DNA of 64,000 nucleotides from a bacterium EF100-94H03 bin56 (lineage in GTDB: Bacteria > Pseudomonadota > Alphaproteobacteria > SP197), in the NCBI GenBank assembly GCA_002238685.1, contig MPMV01000007.1, positions 1 through 64,000 of the forward strand, read 5' to 3'. A program made the translations under genes and the position numbers. Below, in pieces: positions 58,555 through 64,000 of this stretch. Under the pieces are notes generated by a model. The model had not been told where the DNA came from. It was given only the letters and a program-made list of their open reading frames with translations, and did not search any database. How positions within the stretch are numbered: the first letter of the stretch is position 1; each line of letters opens with the position of its first letter.

Positions 58555-60648
58555 TCATTGCGGTGTCTGCGTCCTGATGTCCGCCTTTTCATTCAGGAAG
58601 GCCCGTCCGCAAGCGGTTGCGTCACGCCCCTGGTTCTCCGGATGCAACTCGGACGCCACGTGAAGACCATGAAACCGTGGATCGTCGCATTCACCATCGA
58701 ACGCCCAGTCGCCCGTATCGTCGCCAAGGTCAAAGCCGTCCGGCATCATGGTCAGCACGGAATCCAGCGAAAAAAGCCCGATCGTTCCGGCCGTCCAGGC
58801 TGCGTAACAATCGGTTGCATCACGCAGAAGGTTCGATGCGCTGGCGTTTCCGGCGGTGACGATGCCGGTAAACCGTGGATCGTCGCACTCACCATCGCCG
58901 GCCCAGTTCCCGCTGTCATCGCCAAACGTTACGCCCTCGTCGTCGCTCAGCCACACCCAGACAGGCCAGGCACGACGTTCGAGGAAAGCCTGCTGACAGT
59001 CGCTGGCGTCGTGACCCTCTGCAATGCCCACGCGTGCAACCGCGCCCGGCTGTCTTGGATCGGCGTCGAAGCGCGGGTCGTTGCACACACCATCTTTGGC
59101 CCAATCGCCCCCGTCATCTCCGAAGGACAGTTCCATTCCGCCCGGCAGCCTCGGGATCTTGAGGTCGGCTTCATCGTTCAGCAGGGCCCTGGCGCAATCG
59201 GTCGCATCACGTGCCCGGTCCTCGACCCGCAACCCATCAGCCACGCCGACACCTCCAAACCGTGGATCATCACATTCGCCATCGAACGCCCATTCGCCGG
59301 TATCGCTTCCAAGGTCAAATCCGTCTGGCAGCCTGTCGAGGACGACATGCGGCGAGATCAGCGTGATGTGTTCGTTTGTCCAGGCGATGTAGCAGTCTGA
59401 AGCGTCACGCAGAAGGTCTGACACGCTGGCGCTTTCGGAGGCAGCAACTCCGAAGAACCTGGGGTCGTCACACTCGCCGTCGAGGGTCCACTCGCCGCTG
59501 TCGTCGCCGAACGCGAGGCCCTCGTCGTCCGTCAACCGTGCCCACGCCGGCCACACGCGGCGCTCAAGGAAGCCCTGCTGGCAGTCGGCGATGTCCTGGT
59601 GTTCGGCGTCACCGACAGGAAGAGCGGTGTCCGGCCACCGTGGATCGGCCTCGAACCGGGGGTCGTTGCACACGCCATCATTGGCCCACTCGCCTGCGTT
59701 GCCTCCGAAGGACAGGACCGTTCCGTCTTGCAGTCGTGGAAGCTTCGGTTTGATCGCACCGCTCAGGAGACCCTTGACGCAATCGGTTGCGTCACGCGCC
59801 TGGTTCGTGGTCAGCGGTTCGTGGGCCATTCCTGTTCCTTCGAACCGTGGATCATCGCATTCGCCATCGAACGCCCATTCGCTGGTGTCGCTGCCAAGGT
59901 CGAAACCGTCCGGCAGCCTGTCGAGGATGGCAACCGGCGAGATCAGCGTGACGTGCTCGTTTGTCCAGGCGATGTAGCAGTCTGAAGCGTCACGCAGGAG
60001 GTTCGACGCGCTGGCGCCTTCGGCGGCAGCAACTCCGAAGAACCTGGGGTCGTCACACTCGCCGTCGAGGATCCACTCACCGCTGTCGTCGCCAAACACG
60101 AGGCCCTCGTCGTCCGTCGGCCGAAACCGGATCGGCCACGCCTGGCGCAACAGATACGCCCGCAGGCAGTCGGTGGAGTCCCTGCCCTCGGCTTCGTCAA
60201 TCTGATCGACGGCGCCAGGCCAACGCGGATCGGCTGCGAACCGGGGATCGTTGCACACACCATTTGAGGACCAGGGACCCTGATTCTCGCCCAGGGTGTC
60301 GCCGGTATCGTTGGAAGGTTGATCAAGGTCGCCAAAGTTGTCACCGAGGTGCGTGATCGAGGCCATGTCGCTCACGATATAGTGCCCTGTCAGCCGCAAG
60401 ACGATCTCACCCTTCTCCCAGGCGGCATGACAATCCGCAGCGTCACCGAAGATCTGTGCAAGATCGCTTGTGTCTGGGCCATGCCTGGTGACAAATCGGG
60501 GATCGTTGCACGCGCCGTCGAAAGCCAGGGTGCCACGGTTGATACCAAATTCGGGTGCGCCAACGACGGGTTCGGACGCTGTCACGGCTGTCAACGTTGC
60601 CGCTGCCGCGCCCAGGACAAGTGTGGCCCACCAGAAGCGATCAGGCAT
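58555..60648 (-). CDS. Secreted Cys-paired DGxCxDPRF repeat protein, function unknown
   Basis: A 697-residue acidic protein with an N-terminal signal-peptide-like segment (residues 5-25). Ten repeats of about 66 residues each carry the core DGxCxDPRF (NG in repeat 2) and a second Cys in a (D/T)C context 26-30 residues later. The first cysteines are near residues 47, 132, 198, 264, 326, 392, 459, 522, 588 and 654. I count exactly 20 cysteines, two per repeat, suggesting one disulfide each in an oxidising compartment. Repeats fall into an A-B-C triad (period about 195 residues); one B unit seems missing after repeat 1. Many GDDSGEW-type Asp clusters could bind Ca2+. The ATG at 60648 gives the signal peptide. 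I recall similar DGECDDPRF segments in other alphaproteobacterial secreted proteins, but know no function. Confidence 0.8.
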   Translation of the reverse strand: MPDRFWWATLVLGAAAATLTAVTASEPVVGAPEFGINRGTLAFDGACNDPRFVTRHGPDTSDLAQIFGDAADCHAAWEKGEIVLRLTGHYIVSDMASITHLGDNFGDLDQPSNDTGDTLGENQGPWSSNGVCNDPRFAADPRWPGAVDQIDEAEGRDSTDCLRAYLLRQAWPIRFRPTDDEGLVFGDDSGEWILDGECDDPRFFGVAAAEGASASNLLRDASDCYIAWTNEHVTLISPVAILDRLPDGFDLGSDTSEWAFDGECDDPRFEGTGMAHEPLTTNQARDATDCVKGLLSGAIKPKLPRLQDGTVLSFGGNAGEWANDGVCNDPRFEADPRWPDTALPVGDAEHQDIADCQQGFLERRVWPAWARLTDDEGLAFGDDSGEWTLDGECDDPRFFGVAASESASVSDLLRDASDCYIAWTNEHITLISPHVVLDRLPDGFDLGSDTGEWAFDGECDDPRFGGVGVADGLRVEDRARDATDCARALLNDEADLKIPRLPGGMELSFGDDGGDWAKDGVCNDPRFDADPRQPGAVARVGIAEGHDASDCQQAFLERRAWPVWVWLSDDEGVTFGDDSGNWAGDGECDDPRFTGIVTAGNASASNLLRDATDCYAAWTAGTIGLFSLDSVLTMMPDGFDLGDDTGDWAFDGECDDPRFHGLHVASELHPENQGRDATACGRAFLNEKADIRTQTPQ

Positions 60649-60802
60649 GTCGTCCACCCTGCTGTCCAAAAAATTCCATTCAAGCACATTGCCGATGTAC
60701 GCAACATGATCGCGAGCTTTCGGAGTCTTGCGGTTGGGGTTCACCGAGACAAGAAACATCCCGGGCACCGCCTCGTCGAGACGGCGCCCGGGATCGGGAA
60801 CG

Positions 60803-62245
60803 TTACGAACCGGAGTTGACGATCAGCTCCACCACGGCATCCTGAGCACGATTACCTATGTCAGCCGGCGGAAGGATATCGTCGAAATCCGCGAGTTCGT
60901 AGTCGACATTGTTCGCGTCGAGGAAGACCCTGAGCAGGGTGCCGCGGAGGGCGAAGTTGACCAGCTGCCCGTCCGCGTCTCTCGATGTCACCATACCGAT
61001 CACATGTCCCTCCGCGTCAAACAGCGGTGAACCGGAACTGCCAGGCTGGACCGGGGCCGTGAACTGAAGTTCGGTGAGATCGCCGTCGGCGCCGGTCAGC
61101 GCCGCAACATTGCCTTGCGTGAAGTTGCCGTTCGGCATCGGGAACCCGAAGGCGAAGATGGTTTCGCCGATGGAGACCGGCGGCCGTGAGCGGAAGACCA
61201 CCTTAGTCAGCCCTTCGGGCATGTCCTCGGCGTAGAGCAGCGCGATGTCGTCTTCTTCGTTGTGCATCACGACCTCGGCCTGGAATTCGGGGAGGCCCAG
61301 CGCGCGCACCATCACGCTGCCGATGGCACCATCAACGACGTGCCAGTTCGTGATGATGTGGTGGCCGGAGACCAGGAAGCCCGTTCCGGAGAAAACGCCG
61401 GTCTCACCATCAATCAACTCCGTGACGAAGACGTCGGAGCGTCTGCCGATCTCTTCGTAGGAGTAGGTTCCGACCCGAATCTCGTACTGGCCACTTTCCG
61501 GGTTGTCCAGTGTCACGAGCGCATCGAGGCTGCCGCCACTGTCGTCGTCGCACAGGACGTCGCCCGAGGGCGTTGTGACCTCGACCGTGGTGTCCGCCTC
61601 GTCGCTCGCCGTGCCGATACCGAAGGCGTAGTCTCCGCTGACGTAGTCGACGACGAGCTGGGGTTCGTCCGGGAGGAAACCGCAACTGCCCTCGCTCGGA
61701 CCGCCGGCCGCAATCTCGACGGATCTGGGATCGTCCTCGAAGCCTGCTTCCAGAGACCACCTGTGCGTTGACTGTGGGGTCATCTGGTCGCTGGTGCCAT
61801 CTGCGATGAGTTCGGTGACGAAGACGTCGGAGCGGCTGCCGATCTCTTCGTAGGAGTAGGTTCCGACCCGAATCTCGTACTGGCCACTTTCCGGGTTGTC
61901 CAGTGTCACGAGCGCATCGCGGCTGCCGCCACTGTCGTCGTCGCACAGGACGTTGCCCGAGGGCGTTGTGACCTCGACCGTGGTGTCCGCCACGTCGCTC
62001 GCCGTGCCGATACCGAAGGCGTAGTCTCCGCTGACGTAGTCGACAACGAGCTGGGGTTCGTCCGGGAGGAAACCGCAACTGCCCTGGTTCGGACCGCCGG
62101 CCGCAATCTCGACGAATCTGGGATTGTCCTCGAATCCTGCTTCCAGAGACCACGGCTGGGGAGGTTCCGATGCCGCAATCCATGTCGACGAAGCGAGTGT
62201 TGCGACGATGGCGTTGCCAAGGAGCGATTGAGTCTGAATGCGCAT
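60803..62245 (-). CDS. Secreted trypsin-like serine protease with two PPC-like modules
   Basis: A 480-residue protein with a signal peptide (cleavage near IAASEP). Residues 32-146 and 163-277 are two almost identical modules resembling bacterial pre-peptidase C-terminal (PPC) beta-sandwiches (GDYAFGIGTASD, VLCDDDSGGS, SGQYEIRVGTYSYEE). Residues about 284-445 form a trypsin/DegP-like protease: His302 in TNWHVVDG, Asp333 in EEDDIALLYA and Ser404 in QPGSSGSPLFD. No PDZ domain is seen. GGAG lies 8 nt before the ATG at 62245. It is the first gene of the four-gene minus-strand cassette, 154 bp ahead of the repeat-protein gene. The substrate is unknown; the adjacent repeat protein and the kinase sensor domain are candidates. 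Confidence 0.87.
   Translation of the reverse strand: MRIQTQSLLGNAIVATLASSTWIAASEPPQPWSLEAGFEDNPRFVEIAAGGPNQGSCGFLPDEPQLVVDYVSGDYAFGIGTASDVADTTVEVTTPSGNVLCDDDSGGSRDALVTLDNPESGQYEIRVGTYSYEEIGSRSDVFVTELIADGTSDQMTPQSTHRWSLEAGFEDDPRSVEIAAGGPSEGSCGFLPDEPQLVVDYVSGDYAFGIGTASDEADTTVEVTTPSGDVLCDDDSGGSLDALVTLDNPESGQYEIRVGTYSYEEIGRRSDVFVTELIDGETGVFSGTGFLVSGHHIITNWHVVDGAIGSVMVRALGLPEFQAEVVMHNEEDDIALLYAEDMPEGLTKVVFRSRPPVSIGETIFAFGFPMPNGNFTQGNVAALTGADGDLTELQFTAPVQPGSSGSPLFDAEGHVIGMVTSRDADGQLVNFALRGTLLRVFLDANNVDYELADFDDILPPADIGNRAQDAVVELIVNSGS
61419..62153 (-). repeat. Near-identical tandem duplication inside the protease gene (393-bp period)
   Basis: About 340 bp at 61419-61760 recurs at 61812-62153, exactly 393 bp (131 codons) apart, with only about a dozen differences by eye. 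Several of these are nonsynonymous. It encodes the two PPC-like modules and points to recent duplication or ongoing gene conversion. Confidence 0.9.
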
Positions 62246-62977
62246 TTGAAATTCTCCGTTAGGGTTGGGAACGGAGGCAACGATGATGGACCGTGATCAG
62301 TGCTTGTATCTTCGTATTGTTGAGCAATCTGCAGGGGAGATCGCGGAAGATTGCGGAAGTCTTGCAAGGCGCTTCGGTATTGAGGCATCACCTTGAACTC
62401 CAGCTTCGGAGCCTGAAGGCCGATCCGCTTGATGATCCCCCCCAAGCTGGAGACACAACTCAGGATCCCGCTCGAACCGCAGCAGGGACAGAGTTGCGCA
62501 GAGGCCGAACATGAAGGTGTCGTCTGTCTGAGGTCCCTCGACCGGGAGGAGACGATCCATCATGTTCTGGAGCTATTCACGCTCCTCAGGCAGATCTGCA
62601 CTGCAGTATTCATCCCTGAGCGAAGCCAGCCGGACAACTCGATGATAGTCTTGCGTCGTGCTTGCCGGAAAGGAGCAGTACAAGAAAATTCTGCCGATTC
62701 GGCCTGGAATGTTCGATGGCCGACTCCGTTCGGAACATTTGATAATGTCGGCCTTTCTGACAGTCCTGGGACAGGCGCTTTGCGGAGTTCGAGAATTCTT
62801 CGCCATCCTGGTGCCCTGGCAGCGAACCTGTAGGGACACGTCCATTCCACCAACAGGGACATTTCACGCAATCAGGAGCTTTGAGATCTGACATGGCTTC
62901 TCCGGCTTGCGCTGCGCAGAAGAAGGAGATCGTTCCAGGCGGTGGACCATCCACAGGCCGGGGTGGGAAGGTGCGTC
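62246..62977. other. 732-bp stretch without a convincing gene, between the cassette and dnaE
   Basis: Overlapping short frames exist on both strands (for example 62429-62833 plus, 62297-62563 minus), but none resembles a known family or has a good start site. The region should contain the divergent promoters of the protease gene and dnaE; no strong consensus was seen. It may be a scar of insertion. Confidence 0.5.
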
Positions 62978-64000
62978 ATGGCCGGTTTCGTCCATTTGCG
63001 CGTTCATACGCCATTCTCCCTCCTCGAGGGAGCGGTGAAGATTCCGGAACTCGTCGAGCTTTGCGTTGTCAATGCCATGCCGGCCATGGCCGTGACCGAT
63101 ACCGGAAACATGTTCGGCGCCCTGCAGTTTGCGTCCGCATGCGCGGCCAGGGGCGTCCAGCCGATCATCGGTACCTTGCTTGCCATCCGTCACAACGAGG
63201 AGGAGAGGCTGCGTGATCCGGATCTCGCCGAACGCGTGGTTCTGCTCGCTCGCAATGACGAGGGATACACCAGTCTCCTGGACCTGGTGAGCGAAGCCTG
63301 CCTGACGACGAATCCAGGCGATGTCCCTTCGCTTCTTCTCGACAACCTTGCCGGCCGCAGCGATGGCCTGATCTGTCTTACCGGAGGGGCCTCGGGTCCT
63401 CTTGGCCAGCTGGTCCGTTCCGGAGCCATGGAGTTGGCGCGTCAACACCTGGAGCGTCTGCGAGATCTCTTCGCAGATTGCCTCTATGTCGAGATCCAGC
63501 GGCATGGCCTCGAAGAGGAAGAAGCCAGCGAGGCCGGAATGCTCGATCTCGCCTATGAGCTGAACGTTCCATTGGTGGCCACCAACGATGTCATGTTTGC
63601 CGACGAATCCATGCATCAGGCCCATGACGTGTTGATGTGCATCGCCGGCGGCGCCACCATCGATCGGCGCGACCGGCGGCGCGTGACTCCTTATCATTGC
63701 TTTGCCAGTCCGCAAGCCATGGCGGCACGTTTCGAGGACCTTCCCGAGGCCCTTGCCAACACGCTCACGATCGCCCGCCGTTGTGCCGTCACCTCACCGG
63801 TACGGTCTCCCATTCTGCCACCCTTTCCGGTCGCCGGGGAATGGGGCGAGGACGACGAACTTCGCCGCCAGGCCAGGGAAGGACTGGAGCGGCGCCTTCA
63901 CTCGCTTCCCGCGACACCCGACACGAAGCCCTACCGGGAACGCCTCGAGTTCGAACTTGACGTGATCATCGAGATGGGGTTCGCCGGTTACTTCCTGATC
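62978..64000 (+). CDS. dnaE: DNA polymerase III alpha subunit, N-terminal part
   Basis: The first 341 residues of the replicative polymerase; the gene continues past the right edge. The N-terminal PHP domain begins FVHLRVHTPFSLLEGAVKIPELV, with AMAVTDTGNMFGALQF, then LNVPLVATNDVMFADESMHQAHDVLMCI, and DVIIEMGFAGYFLI at the edge, the start of the polymerase core. The metal-binding residues typical of an active PHP site are partly changed (for example TDTGNMFG where many have TDHGNMFG). GGGAAGG precedes the ATG at 62978. Confidence 0.95.
   Translation, partial: MAGFVHLRVHTPFSLLEGAVKIPELVELCVVNAMPAMAVTDTGNMFGALQFASACAARGVQPIIGTLLAIRHNEEERLRDPDLAERVVLLARNDEGYTSLLDLVSEACLTTNPGDVPSLLLDNLAGRSDGLICLTGGASGPLGQLVRSGAMELARQHLERLRDLFADCLYVEIQRHGLEEEEASEAGMLDLAYELNVPLVATNDVMFADESMHQAHDVLMCIAGGATIDRRDRRRVTPYHCFASPQAMAARFEDLPEALANTLTIARRCAVTSPVRSPILPPFPVAGEWGEDDELRRQAREGLERRLHSLPATPDTKPYRERLEFELDVIIEMGFAGYFLI

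Noticed and set aside
58558..59400. Plus-strand frames opposite the repeat protein
   Set aside because: They mirror the repeat periodicity of the minus-strand gene and lack start signals. The minus frame has a signal peptide, paired cysteines and operon context.
58600..60600. Regular repeats that might suggest a CRISPR array
   Set aside because: The periodicity is a coding repeat of about 200 bp in one open frame, with degenerate units and no spacer/repeat structure of CRISPR size.
62429..62833. Plus-strand 134-codon frame before dnaE
   Set aside because: Considered as a transposase remnant, but no catalytic motif or recognisable family sequence was seen.

Overview
This GC-rich window comes from an alphaproteobacterial chromosome, most likely near Rhodospirillales. 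The evidence is gene order: rpiB-glyA-nrdR-rib-nusB-thiL-hppA; bamE / ubiquinol-cytochrome c chaperone / DUF177-rpmF-plsX-fabH-ihfA-merR; tig-clpP-clpX-lon-hup; an uninterrupted 14-gene nuoA-N operon; then birA-coaX-rnj-mce-DUF1467-proS-lolC-lolD and dnaE. Genes are tightly packed, with many 1-4 bp stop/start overlaps. Both ends of the window cut genes: a flavin monooxygenase on the left and dnaE on the right.

Region 1 (1-10.3 kb) is catabolic and accessory. The minus strand carries a PotD-type binding protein, a Rieske oxygenase resembling quaternary-amine demethylases, a PhyH-type dioxygenase and an N-terminally extended FAD monooxygenase. Divergently, a homocysteine S-methyltransferase-family gene precedes a complete branched-chain-amino-acid-type ABC importer (binding protein, two ATPases, two permeases). 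A plausible reading is uptake and oxidative demethylation of a methylated amine or betaine, but the substrate is not known. Region 2 (10.3-33.5 kb) is housekeeping: one-carbon, riboflavin and thiamine metabolism, H+-pyrophosphatase, outer-membrane assembly, fatty-acid initiation, nucleoid proteins, NAD(P)HX repair, trigger factor and the ClpXP and Lon proteases. It also has tRNA-Pro(GGG), tRNA-Leu(UAG), tRNA-Val(UAC) and tRNA-Asp(GUC, about 33.7 kb).

Region 3 (33.8-47.8 kb) encodes respiratory complex I, NuoA to NuoN. Region 4 (47.8-55.6 kb) is the biotin ligase / CoaX / RNase J / epimerase / ProS / Lol block.

Region 5 (55.6-62.98 kb) is the most unusual part. A minus-strand four-gene cassette separates lolD from dnaE, which are usually close in this group. 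It encodes a secreted trypsin-like protease with two nearly identical 131-residue modules, a 697-residue secreted protein with ten Cys-paired DGxCxDPRF repeats, a response regulator and a membrane histidine kinase with an atypical G1 box. Both flanks of about 0.7 kb lack any convincing gene. This looks like an inserted signalling and secreted-protein module and is the best candidate for an undescribed system.
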